A stretch of 6,418 bases of DNA from an uncultured Veillonella sp. (GCA_900550455.1 URSE01000060.1:1-6418), one strand, 5' to 3'; positions 1 through 6,112 are shown, counted from the stretch's first letter. Numbers and translations are program-made. Notes: a model not told the origin generated them from the letters alone.

Positions 1-8
1 TGTATAAT
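1..8 (+). promoter_or_regulatory. Probable -10 element of the tautomerase gene promoter
   Basis: TATAAT at 3-8 matches the sigma-70/sigma-A -10 consensus perfectly and has TG directly in front of it. Transcription would start around 14-16, leaving a leader of about 35 bases before the ATG at 52. The -35 element would lie outside the window, so the promoter is only half visible. Confidence 0.5.
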
Positions 9-51
9 AAGAAAAACCTATTAATCATTTGTTGAATGGAGGTTCTGTCTA

Positions 52-237
52 ATGCCATTTATTCACGTAGAACTCGTTGAAGGACGAACAACTGAACAGA
101 AGAAAGAACTCGGTCAAGCAATCACTAAGGCCACATGCGATATCATCGGTGTGCCACAAAGTGCGGTGAACGTAATCTTTACAGATTTAAAAGCAGACAA
201 CTTAATGCAAAACGGTAAACTCCGTTCTGAGAAATAA
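52..237 (+). CDS. 4-oxalocrotonate tautomerase family protein (61 aa)
   Basis: This is a small tautomerase-superfamily protein of the usual 4-OT length (about 60-62 residues), a beta-alpha-beta unit that normally assembles into hexamers. The start is secure: GGAGG at 38-42 lies 9 bases before the ATG, and the second codon is proline. After removal of Met this gives the N-terminal Pro1 that serves as catalytic base in the family. The EGRT segment with Arg11 (mature numbering) and the TEQK helix start are typical. By alignment from memory, the position of Arg39 in Pseudomonas 4-OT is Asn and that of Phe50 is Leu, so true 4-oxalocrotonate activity is doubtful; many genomic members have no known substrate. 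It sits alone between a -10 element and a strong terminator, so it is probably monocistronic and cytoplasmic. No catabolic neighbours hint at a pathway. The family call is firm; the substrate is unknown. Confidence 0.93.
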   Translation: MPFIHVELVEGRTTEQKKELGQAITKATCDIIGVPQSAVNVIFTDLKADNLMQNGKLRSEK

Positions 238-242
238 GCAAG

Positions 243-276
243 TAACTACACCTGATATTTCAGGTGTAGTTATTTT
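243..276 (+). terminator. Rho-independent terminator after the tautomerase gene
   Basis: The arms 243-255 and 260-272 form a perfect stem of 13 base pairs around a 4-base loop (TATT). A short T-rich tail (TATTTT) overlaps the end of the right arm. It begins six bases after the tautomerase stop codon and separates that unit from guaB. The tail is short for a terminator, but the stem is long and lies where one is expected. Confidence 0.85.
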
Positions 277-330
277 GCTATTAGGGCTTTTATTAGAAAT
301 CCCTATGACTTAATAAGTTTCAGGTAGTTC

Positions 331-357
331 ATGACGTAAAATGTGGTCGCGCGTCAT
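331..357. promoter_or_regulatory. Inverted repeat in the guaB leader, possible operator
   Basis: ATGACG at 331-336 is repeated in inverted form as CGTCAT at 352-357, separated by 15 bases; a small palindrome CATATATG (355-362) overlaps the right arm. Between the preceding terminator (ending 276) and the guaB start (412) no clean -35/-10 pair is visible. Weak -10-like hexamers are TAAAAT at 337-342 and TATAGT at 365-370, neither with a good -35 partner. A guaB promoter is expected here because a terminator lies upstream. The repeat is seen directly; an operator role is only a guess. Confidence 0.3.
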
Positions 358-411
358 ATATGTATATAGTATTACTGTATTTGTTTATATGGTTGCTAAG
401 AGGAGGGCTAT

Positions 412-1866
412 ATGAGAGAAGATAAATTCGGTATGAGAGGCTTGACCTTTGATGATGTTTTGTTGGTACCAGCAGCGTCTGATATTTTGCCTCATCAAGT
501 GGATTTGAAAACACAATTGACCAAAGATATTTCCTTAAATATTCCTATGATTTCCGCTGGTATGGACACGGTTACAGAGTCTGCTATGGCCATTGCTATG
601 GCTCGACAAGGGGGCTTGGGTGTTATCCATAAAAACATGTCCATTGAAGAGCAAGCTCACGAAGTAGATAAGGTTAAACGGTCTGAACACGGTGTTATTG
701 TGGATCCTTTCTACTTGTCACCACAAGACCTCTTAGGCAAGGCTGATGAGCTCATGAAACACTACCATATTTCCGGTGTCCCTATTACGGATACTGGTAA
801 GTTGGTGGGGATTATTACCAATCGGGATATGCGTTTTGAGACTGATTTGTCCAAGCCAATTGGTCAATGTATGACCAAGGAAAATTTGGTTACAGCTCCT
901 GTAGGAACTTCTTTGGATGATGCTAAGGCTCTTTTGTCTAAGCATCGTATTGAAAAGTTGCCACTTGTTGATGGGGAGGGCAACCTCAAAGGTTTGATTA
1001 CCATTAAGGATATCGAAAAGGCTACTAAATATCCTAATTCCGCTAAGGATACTAGCGGTCGACTCTTGGTTGGTGCTGCTGTAGGTGTTTCCAAAGACCT
1101 CTACGACCGCATGGATGCCTTGGTAGCTGCTAAGGCCGATGTCCTCGTAGTAGATACAGCCCATGGTCATTCAGCGGGTGTTTTACGGACCTTAAAAGAG
1201 ATTAAAGCCAAGTATCCACACCTTCCTGTTATCGCTGGCAATGTAGCAACAGCTGCTGGCACAGAAGCCCTAATTCAAGCAGGGGTAGATGCAGTGAAAG
1301 TAGGGATTGGGCCTGGCTCTATTTGTACAACCCGAATCATCGCAGGTATTGGGGTTCCACAAATTACAGCTGTCTATGAATCTGCCAAAGTAGCTAGTCG
1401 TTATGGTATTCCTGTCATCGCTGATGGGGGTATAAAATACTCTGGTGATATTGCTAAGGCTATCGCAGCAGGGGCATCTTGTGTTATGATGGGGAATATA
1501 CTAGCTGGTACAGAAGAGTCTCCAGGTGAAACTGTTATCTACCAAGGTCGTAGCTACAAAGTTTACCGTGGTATGGGTTCCTTGGGGGCTATGAAACTCG
1601 GTTCTAAAGACCGTTACTTCCAAGCGGAAGCTAAAAAACTGGTTCCAGAAGGTATTGAAGGCCGTGTACCTTATAAAGGCACATTGGCAGATACAATATT
1701 CCAAATGGTAGGTGGCCTACGGGCTTCTATGGGCTATTGTGGTTGTCATAACATTCAAGAAATGATTAGGGATACGCAATTTGTCCAAATCACGGCGGCG
1801 GGCCTTAAAGAGTCCCATCCTCATGATGTAAGTATCACCGTAGAAGCACCTAACTATAGTGGCTGA
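412..1866 (+). CDS. guaB: Inosine-5'-monophosphate dehydrogenase
   Basis: GuaB oxidises IMP to XMP with NAD+, the committed step of GMP synthesis, in the cytoplasm. At 484 residues it has the usual bacterial length. The N-terminal LTFDDVLLVP (11-20) and the AGMDTVTE segment near 49-56 are hallmark sequences of the TIM barrel. A pair of CBS domains is inserted at roughly 92-205. The catalytic loop GIGPGSICTTR carries the nucleophile Cys305. The IMP phosphate-binding region follows with Asp338 in IADGGIKYSGD and GMGS at 387-390. The mobile flap EGIEGRVPYKG holds the catalytic Arg418. All key residues are present, so the enzyme should be active. The start is supported by AGGAGG at 401-406, five bases before the ATG. 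It heads a tight gene series and no terminator separates it from the glycosyltransferase gene 11 bases downstream. Confidence 0.98.
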   Translation: MREDKFGMRGLTFDDVLLVPAASDILPHQVDLKTQLTKDISLNIPMISAGMDTVTESAMAIAMARQGGLGVIHKNMSIEEQAHEVDKVKRSEHGVIVDPFYLSPQDLLGKADELMKHYHISGVPITDTGKLVGIITNRDMRFETDLSKPIGQCMTKENLVTAPVGTSLDDAKALLSKHRIEKLPLVDGEGNLKGLITIKDIEKATKYPNSAKDTSGRLLVGAAVGVSKDLYDRMDALVAAKADVLVVDTAHGHSAGVLRTLKEIKAKYPHLPVIAGNVATAAGTEALIQAGVDAVKVGIGPGSICTTRIIAGIGVPQITAVYESAKVASRYGIPVIADGGIKYSGDIAKAIAAGASCVMMGNILAGTEESPGETVIYQGRSYKVYRGMGSLGAMKLGSKDRYFQAEAKKLVPEGIEGRVPYKGTLADTIFQMVGGLRASMGYCGCHNIQEMIRDTQFVQITAAGLKESHPHDVSITVEAPNYSG

Positions 1867-1870
1867 TAAA

Positions 1871-1875
1871 AGAGG
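1871..1875 (+). promoter_or_regulatory. Ribosome binding site that questions the downstream ATG start
   Basis: AGAGG at 1871-1875 is the only purine-rich site in the 11-base gap after guaB. It leaves just 2 bases to the ATG at 1878, which is too close for normal initiation, but 8 bases to the in-frame GTG at 1884. The GTG is therefore a serious alternative start, shortening the protein by two residues. Confidence 0.5.
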
Positions 1876-1877
1876 TA

Positions 1878-2609
1878 ATGAAGGTGCGCAATAATCGCAT
1901 TAGCGTCTTATCCGTTCCTGTGGACGCGATCACCCAAGTTGAGACGGTTGATCGCGTCCAATCATTGTTGCATGAGCCGGGCTTACACATCGTAGTAACG
2001 GCCAATGCAGAGATGATTATGCATGCGCAGGCAGATAAAGAATTATTTACAATTTTACAAGAAGCTGATTTGGTTATCCCTGATGGGGCTGGTGTCTTAT
2101 GGGCTGCGGAACAAAAGGGGAACCACTTCCCAGAACGGTGTCCAGGCATTGATGTAGCTAGTGCTTTGTTTGCACAGGCTGCTACAGATCAAACACCAAT
2201 TTACTGCCTAGGAGCAGCACCTGGTGTGGTTGATAAAGCCATGGCCAATGTACAAGATAAGGTAGGGAAACTTAATTTAGTAGGGATTCACGACGGTTTC
2301 TTCAATGACCGAGAAGAGCAACTGATTATTGAAGACATTAAGTCTACAGGAGCTAAGTTAGTCTTTGTTGCCTTAGGTGTGCCTAAACAAGAAAAATGGA
2401 TTATCAATAAACTCGCTGGCCTAGATGGCGTGGTTGCTATGGGCGTAGGCGGGTCTTTTGACGTCATGGCGGGCAATATTAAGAGGGCCCCTAAATGGAT
2501 GCAAGAAAACCGCTTGGAATGGTTGTATCGCTTAATCCTTGAACCAAAACGCATTTTGCGCATGATGGCTTTGCCTAAGTTCATGATCAAAGTGTTGACG
2601 AGTAAGTAG
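1878..2609 (+). CDS. WecB/TagA/CpsF (GT26) family glycosyltransferase
   Basis: Members transfer a sugar, often N-acetylmannosamine or its uronic acid from UDP, to an undecaprenyl-linked acceptor in wall teichoic acid, common antigen or capsule synthesis; they act at the inner face of the cytoplasmic membrane. The 243 residues match the family length. Signature elements in order are TANAEM (41-46), IPDGAGV (67-73), ALGVPKQEKW (165-174), GVGGSFDVMAGN (189-200) and the C-terminal RAPKWMQ followed by LEWLYRLILEPKR to 225. Thr41 and Asp69 have the same 28-residue spacing as the catalytic pair I recall for Thermoanaerobacter TagA. The basic, hydrophobic tail after 215 matches the membrane-attachment appendage of the family. 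The true start may be the GTG at 1884. The donor and acceptor cannot be told from sequence; in a diderm host the product is more likely an envelope polysaccharide or glycolipid than teichoic acid. Confidence 0.93.
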   Translation: MKVRNNRISVLSVPVDAITQVETVDRVQSLLHEPGLHIVVTANAEMIMHAQADKELFTILQEADLVIPDGAGVLWAAEQKGNHFPERCPGIDVASALFAQAATDQTPIYCLGAAPGVVDKAMANVQDKVGKLNLVGIHDGFFNDREEQLIIEDIKSTGAKLVFVALGVPKQEKWIINKLAGLDGVVAMGVGGSFDVMAGNIKRAPKWMQENRLEWLYRLILEPKRILRMMALPKFMIKVLTSK

Positions 2610-2623
2610 TGTAGAGGTGTGAC

Positions 2624-3277
2624 ATGAATAACCATATTCCAAAAGGGCCTATTATTAAAGAAGGCTTTCCTCTCATTGGGGCCATGTTGGTTTTGACCAT
2701 TCTAGCCATCGCTCTTGGCTATTACTATGTAGCGGTCATTCCTTTCGTATTAGCCCTCTTCTTTGCCAATTTCTTCCGTAATCCTAAACGGGTTATCCCA
2801 GAAGGGGATGACTTAATTCTCTCTCCTGCGGATGGCAAGATTATGGACATTTCCAATGTTTATGAGGATACCTTCCTCCATAAAGAATGTAAAAAAGTAA
2901 CCATCTTCTTGTCTGTATTTGATGTTCATGCTAACCGGGCACCTATCGATGGAAAGATTACCTTCCGCCAATACACTTGCGGTGGTTTCTTGCCTGCCTT
3001 TAAAGATGAGGTGGGCTTTGAAAATGAACGTCATACCATCTGCATTGAGAATGAACGGACCTCTGTGGTAGTAACGCAAATTGCTGGCCTCCTGGCTCGT
3101 CGGATTGTATCCTGGACAGACCTAGATAGTGTTCTTGAACGAGGCCAATTATATGGTATGATTAAATTTGGGTCTTGTACTGAAATTTACATGGATCCTA
3201 ATGTAGAAATCTTCGTTGAAAAGGGTCAACATGTGACAGCAGGAGATGTTGTCATTGGGAGGTTACCAAATGAATAA
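2624..3277 (+). CDS. psd: Phosphatidylserine decarboxylase proenzyme, short type
   Basis: Psd converts phosphatidylserine to phosphatidylethanolamine at the inner membrane. The proenzyme cuts itself, and the new N-terminal serine of the small subunit becomes the pyruvoyl cofactor. At 217 residues this is the short form found outside the enterobacterial type. Two hydrophobic stretches (about 16-32 and 35-50) anchor the N-terminus. SPADGKI places the conserved Asp at 70, and FDVHANRAP places His102; this replaces the YHRxHxP motif of E. coli. The processing site is KFGS, with cleavage expected between Gly183 and Ser184, giving a small subunit of about 34 residues. GAGG-type site 2614-2617 (GAGG) lies 6 bases before the ATG. 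The gene starts 14 bases after the glycosyltransferase stop, and its last 8 bases overlap pssA, whose enzyme makes its substrate. Confidence 0.96.
   Translation: MNNHIPKGPIIKEGFPLIGAMLVLTILAIALGYYYVAVIPFVLALFFANFFRNPKRVIPEGDDLILSPADGKIMDISNVYEDTFLHKECKKVTIFLSVFDVHANRAPIDGKITFRQYTCGGFLPAFKDEVGFENERHTICIENERTSVVVTQIAGLLARRIVSWTDLDSVLERGQLYGMIKFGSCTEIYMDPNVEIFVEKGQHVTAGDVVIGRLPNE
3257..3263 (+). promoter_or_regulatory. Ribosome binding site fixing the pssA start
   Basis: GGGAGGT inside the 3' end of psd lies 7 bases (from the end of GGAGG) before the ATG at 3270. This decides for the ATG at 3270 over the in-frame upstream ATG at 3246, which has no well-placed site, and implies translational coupling between psd and pssA. 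Confidence 0.85.
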
Positions 3278-3944
3278 ATCTATTTTTCCAAATGCCTTAA
3301 CTGCAGCCAACTTGGCTTTTGGTGTCATCGGTATTACCTTTGCCGCCAAGGGACTAGCAACCTATGCAGCTATTTGTGTCATCCTATCCTTGGTGGCTGA
3401 CGGCCTTGATGGTCGCGTAGCTCGTGCCTTAGGTGTATCTGGTCCTATGGGGCGGGAATTAGATTCTTTATCCGACGTAGTCGGTTTTGGTGTAGCTCCT
3501 GCTTTCATGCTCTTTGCCAAGGAACTAGGGGATTTGTCTTGGCTCGGTTATGTGCCACTCATCCTTTTCTCTTGCCTGGGCGCAGGGCGTCTGGCTCGTT
3601 TTAATATTATGACAGAAGAAGTACATGGCTACTTCCAAGGCCTTCCTATTCCAGCAGCAGGTTGCTTTGCAGCAACCTATGTTTTGTCGGGGGTAATGGT
3701 GCCACAATGGCTTCTCATGATTTTGATGATCATCGTGGGCTTCCTCATGGTGTCCAATGTTAAGTATCCTGACTTTAAAGGCTCTTCTGCCATTCGCATC
3801 CATAAATGGGTTGTTGCACTTGTGCTTATCTTAGCCATTATTGGAGCTGTTCTCAATTGGCATGCTATCCCTGTTCTTATCTTTGCAGCTTATATCTTGT
3901 TTGGTATCTTGAATTCTGCAGTCAATGCTTTTAAAACCTTGTAA
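3270..3944 (+). CDS. pssA: CDP-diacylglycerol--serine O-phosphatidyltransferase
   Basis: PssA joins L-serine to CDP-diacylglycerol, releasing CMP and forming phosphatidylserine, the substrate of the Psd encoded just upstream. It is an integral membrane protein of the CDP-alcohol phosphatidyltransferase family (Bacillus-type PssA, not the E. coli phospholipase-D-like enzyme). The full signature D-x2-D-G-x2-A-R-x8-G-x3-D-x3-D is present, with Asp44, Asp47, Gly48, Ala51, Arg52, Gly61, Asp65 and Asp69. Several hydrophobic segments surround it (roughly 12-42, 70-84, 92-106, 126-162 and 180-216). The chosen start gives 224 residues beginning MNKSIFPNALT, a typical N-terminus; the in-frame ATG at 3246 would add eight unlikely residues. 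The start codon lies in the last codons of psd (8-base overlap, with the psd TAA at 3275-3277). Function is confidently assigned from motif and context together. Confidence 0.95.
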   Translation: MNKSIFPNALTAANLAFGVIGITFAAKGLATYAAICVILSLVADGLDGRVARALGVSGPMGRELDSLSDVVGFGVAPAFMLFAKELGDLSWLGYVPLILFSCLGAGRLARFNIMTEEVHGYFQGLPIPAAGCFAATYVLSGVMVPQWLLMILMIIVGFLMVSNVKYPDFKGSSAIRIHKWVVALVLILAIIGAVLNWHAIPVLIFAAYILFGILNSAVNAFKTL

Positions 3945-3959
3945 TCGGAGTTATCCTCA

Positions 3960-5240
3960 ATGAATCATTACCTGGATTTAATCCTGATTCCTGTACAAAT
4001 AATTATCGTCATCTATACGATTTATTATATTGTATTAGCGGCCTTTGGCATGTGGCGCCGCAAGGAAAAGAAGAATTATAGCCCAAAGAACACCTTTGCT
4101 GTTATCATTTGTGCTCATAATGAGGAAGCGGTAGTAGGGCAGCTGATCAAGAATCTGCATGACTTGGACTATCCGGATGATATGTATGACATTTTTGTCG
4201 TAGCTGATAATTGCACGGATTCAACAGCACAAGTGGCAGAAGCTGCTGGTGCACAAGTGTATGTACGGGAAAATAAGGTGGAGGTAGGCAAGGGCTACGC
4301 CATGGGGTGGATGTTCGACCGCGTGGAAGCGATGAACCGTAAGTATGATGCCTATATCATCTTTGATGCAGATAACTTGGTTCACCCTCAATTCCTCCGT
4401 GAAATGAACCATCATTTGGAAAAAGGGGAATCCGTTATTCAAGGTTACCTCAATGCTAAAAACCCAACCGATTCTTGGGTAGCAGGTACCTTTTCTATTA
4501 TGTTCTGGACGGTTAATCACATGTGGCACTTGGCCAAGTACAATGTAGGCCTCTCCACAGCCTTGGGTGGCACGGGTATGTGTATCCGTACGGATATCAT
4601 TCGCAAGTATGGCTGGGATTGTAATTCCCTCACAGAGGATATGGAGTTCTCTATGAAGCTCTTGAGCCATGGTGTCCGCACCTGCTGGGCCCATGATGCT
4701 ATCATTTACGATGAAAAGGTAACCGGCTTTATGGCCTCTTGTCGCCAACGTCTTCGTTGGGCGCAAGGTCAATTCGATACAGCTGGTCGCTATATACCAA
4801 TACTCTTTGCGGTGGGAATTAAAAAGGGGTCCATCCGAATCCTAGATGGGATTATTCAAGTATCCCAACCTTACTTCCTCCTCTTGACCACCATTTATAT
4901 GATCATTTCCACCATCAACTCGGAATTGATTAACTATTGGGGACCAGAACATGAGCTTTATACCAATATCCTCTTCCAAGTTATCCCTGTAGGAGCTTGG
5001 CAAATTATATGGTTCTTGCAATACGCTTTCCCATTGGTAGTCTTGTTACAAATCAAGGTACCACCTAAGTGTTGGTTCTATTATTTGATCTATCCAATTT
5101 TTGTATATTCCTGGATTCCAGTCAATATCTTGGGCTTTATCCGCCGCCATGATAAACGCTGGTCTCACACAGCTCATACACGGGCTGTGGCCATGGGTGA
5201 TGTAAAATTGACCCGCATGGGGGATATGCACCATAAATGA
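3960..5240 (+). CDS. Membrane family-2 glycosyltransferase, possibly processive
   Basis: This 426-residue protein has an N-terminal membrane segment (about 7-31), a cytoplasmic GT-A catalytic domain (about 45-285) and C-terminal hydrophobic segments near 296-318, 335-366 and 372-394. Catalytic motifs in order are CAHNEE (51-56), ADNCTDST with Asp83, FDADN with Asp136 and Asp138 (the DxD metal site), GGTGMCIRT (203-211), LTEDMEF with Glu226-Asp227, and QRLRW (263-267). The D, DxD, (E)D, QxxRW set is shared with hyaluronan, chitin and cellulose synthase-like enzymes, so a membrane-bound, perhaps processive, beta-glycosyltransferase is likely. The donor sugar and acceptor cannot be told. The tail is basic and His-rich (WSHTAHTR at 401-408). 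CGGAG at 3946-3950 lies 9 bases before the ATG, 15 bases after pssA. As last gene of the series before a terminator it probably shares the operon with PE synthesis; glycolipid or exopolysaccharide synthesis are both possible. Confidence 0.9.
   Translation: MNHYLDLILIPVQIIIVIYTIYYIVLAAFGMWRRKEKKNYSPKNTFAVIICAHNEEAVVGQLIKNLHDLDYPDDMYDIFVVADNCTDSTAQVAEAAGAQVYVRENKVEVGKGYAMGWMFDRVEAMNRKYDAYIIFDADNLVHPQFLREMNHHLEKGESVIQGYLNAKNPTDSWVAGTFSIMFWTVNHMWHLAKYNVGLSTALGGTGMCIRTDIIRKYGWDCNSLTEDMEFSMKLLSHGVRTCWAHDAIIYDEKVTGFMASCRQRLRWAQGQFDTAGRYIPILFAVGIKKGSIRILDGIIQVSQPYFLLLTTIYMIISTINSELINYWGPEHELYTNILFQVIPVGAWQIIWFLQYAFPLVVLLQIKVPPKCWFYYLIYPIFVYSWIPVNILGFIRRHDKRWSHTAHTRAVAMGDVKLTRMGDMHHK
5208..5237 (+). 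promoter_or_regulatory. Candidate internal promoter for surE
   Basis: TTGACC (5208-5213) and CATAAA (5232-5237) are separated by 18 bases inside the end of the glycosyltransferase gene. The -35 matches consensus in five of six positions, the -10 in four of six. Transcription would start near 5244, at the base of the terminator hairpin, so a transcript would begin with that hairpin. This is the only promoter-like pair I found close upstream of surE, and it may be chance. Confidence 0.3.
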
Positions 5241-5243
5241 GTT

Positions 5244-5276
5244 AAAAGCACTGCCTACCTTGGGTAGTGCTTTTTT
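5244..5276 (+). terminator. Rho-independent terminator at the end of the guaB-glycosyltransferase operon
   Basis: Arms 5244-5255 and 5263-5274 pair over 12 positions with one G-U, around a 7-base loop, and the run of six T (5271-5276) gives the release tract. It starts four bases after the glycosyltransferase stop codon. Only two bases separate its T-run from the surE ribosome binding site. Confidence 0.88.
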
Positions 5277-5278
5277 AT

Positions 5279-5284
5279 AGGAGG
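5279..5284 (+). promoter_or_regulatory. Ribosome binding site of surE
   Basis: A perfect AGGAGG lies six bases before the ATG at 5291 and fixes the surE start. The in-frame GTG at 5267 lies inside the terminator stem, before this site, and is not a credible start. Confidence 0.9.
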
Positions 5285-5290
5285 CGACAT

Positions 5291-6040
5291 ATGCATATTT
5301 TACTATCCAATGACGATGGAATTATGGCCCCAGGTTTACGGGAACTTGCCTATCATCTTGCCAAAGACCATCGCATCACCGTAGTGGCTCCTATGCGTGA
5401 GCAGAGCGGTAAGGCCCATGCTATTACTACAGATCGGGCCATTGAATGGAAGGTCTACCCAGCTGAAGAAAATATCGAATGGCATGCTATCGATGGAACG
5501 CCTTCAGACTGCGTCAAGTGGGCCCTTAGCCACTACCTTAAGGGAGATAAGCCAGAACTTTGTATTTCTGGTATCAATAATGGCCTTAATGTAGGGTCTG
5601 ATGCCCTTTATTCTGGCACTGTAGCAGCCGCTATGGAAGCTCTATTCTTTGGGGTACCAGGCTTAGCCCTGTCAGCAACAAGCTATAAGCGAGGCTATGG
5701 TAAGGATTTATATCCAGTGGTGGATCATTTATTAGAATCCTATTATGGGCCTAATCCATCTGTAAAAGCATCCCCTAAGGATCTAGTTCTCAATGTCAAT
5801 TTCCCTGCCGAGGGCCCTTATACCTGGGATAAGGTACGGCAATTAGCTCAGGGGACTCAGCACTACCGAGATTCTGTAGAGTTTGAAATGATACGGAGGG
5901 AGAAGAAGTACTTTTGGATTGGTGGCAAGAAGGACCACGATAGGGAGGCAGTCCCTACTGATGTGGATCAAGTTCTTGAGGGCTTTATTACGTTGGTTCC
6001 TCTTACGTGGAAACAGGAATATAAGGACTTTCATATGTAG
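5291..6040 (+). CDS. surE: 5'/3'-nucleotidase SurE
   Basis: SurE is a metal-dependent cytoplasmic phosphatase acting on 5'- and 3'-nucleoside monophosphates, and on short polyphosphate in some species; it is linked to stationary-phase and stress survival. With the ATG at 5291 the protein has 249 residues, normal for the family, and begins with the hallmark MHILLSNDDGI. Metal ligands expected from solved members are all present: Asp8, Asp9, Ser39 in APMREQSG and Asn96 in SGINNGLN. DGTPSDCV (68-75) and the GSDALYSGTVAAAMEA segment (102-117) are also family signatures, and the C-terminus ends with the usual GFITLVPLTW strand at 231-240. It follows a terminator directly, so it is expressed either by read-through from the guaB operon or from a promoter inside the preceding gene. 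No terminator is visible between its stop and the tRNA promoter region. Confidence 0.96.
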   Translation: MHILLSNDDGIMAPGLRELAYHLAKDHRITVVAPMREQSGKAHAITTDRAIEWKVYPAEENIEWHAIDGTPSDCVKWALSHYLKGDKPELCISGINNGLNVGSDALYSGTVAAAMEALFFGVPGLALSATSYKRGYGKDLYPVVDHLLESYYGPNPSVKASPKDLVLNVNFPAEGPYTWDKVRQLAQGTQHYRDSVEFEMIRREKKYFWIGGKKDHDREAVPTDVDQVLEGFITLVPLTWKQEYKDFHM

Positions 6041-6045
6041 GGCTT

Positions 6046-6060
6046 TATAAATTGTTTGAC
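6046..6060 (+). repeat. 15-base direct repeat upstream of tRNA-Leu, copy 1
   Basis: TATAAATTGTTTGAC occurs here and, identical, at 6309-6323, in each case upstream of a tRNA-Leu gene. It covers the first bases of a -35-like hexamer (TTGACT here, TTGACA in copy 2). The motif TATACATAG recurs downstream in both (6096-6104 and 6345-6353). The distance between the two motifs differs by 14 bases between the copies. Confidence 0.85.
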
Positions 6061-6064
6061 TAGC

Positions 6065-6093
6065 TTGAATTACTTGCCTCTATAGGCTATGAT
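6065..6093 (+). promoter_or_regulatory. Probable promoter of tRNA-Leu(CAG)
   Basis: TTGAAT (6065-6070) and TATGAT (6088-6093) are 17 bases apart, the ideal spacing, and place the start near 6100, about 13 bases before the tRNA. The better -35 match TTGACT at 6056-6061, conserved with the second unit, lacks a good -10 at 17 bases (TATAGG at 19 bases is the nearest). The exact elements are thus uncertain, but a promoter in this interval is likely. Confidence 0.55.
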
Positions 6094-6112
6094 TATATAC
6101 ATAGTCCTATAT

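Noticed and set aside
282..305. TAGGG/CCCTA inverted repeat in the guaB leader
   Set aside because: Arms of five bases with a long loop are expected by chance in a leader of this size.
277..411. Purine riboswitch in the guaB leader
   Set aside because: I looked for the conserved core of purine riboswitches and a following terminator or anti-terminator pair and saw neither; only a simple inverted repeat is present.
733..1170. 145-residue open frame on the - strand inside guaB
   Set aside because: It is antisense to the well-conserved CBS region of guaB and has no recognisable domain.
3246..3269. In-frame ATG at 3246 as the pssA start, adding eight residues
   Set aside because: No well-placed ribosome binding site precedes it, it would lengthen the overlap with psd to 32 bases, and GGGAGGT sits correctly before the ATG at 3270, which gives a typical PssA N-terminus.
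4221..4772. 183-residue open frame on the - strand inside the GT2 gene
   Set aside because: It lies wholly antisense to a gene with intact family motifs, shows no recognisable domain and has the His/Arg-rich make-up of a shadow frame.
5267..5290. In-frame GTG at 5267 as the surE start
   Set aside because: It lies inside the terminator stem and before the AGGAGG; SurE proteins begin directly with the MxILLSNDDG strand, as the ATG at 5291 does.
5397..5594. 65-residue + strand frame inside surE
   Set aside because: It is an out-of-frame overlap of a complete surE gene without a ribosome binding site.
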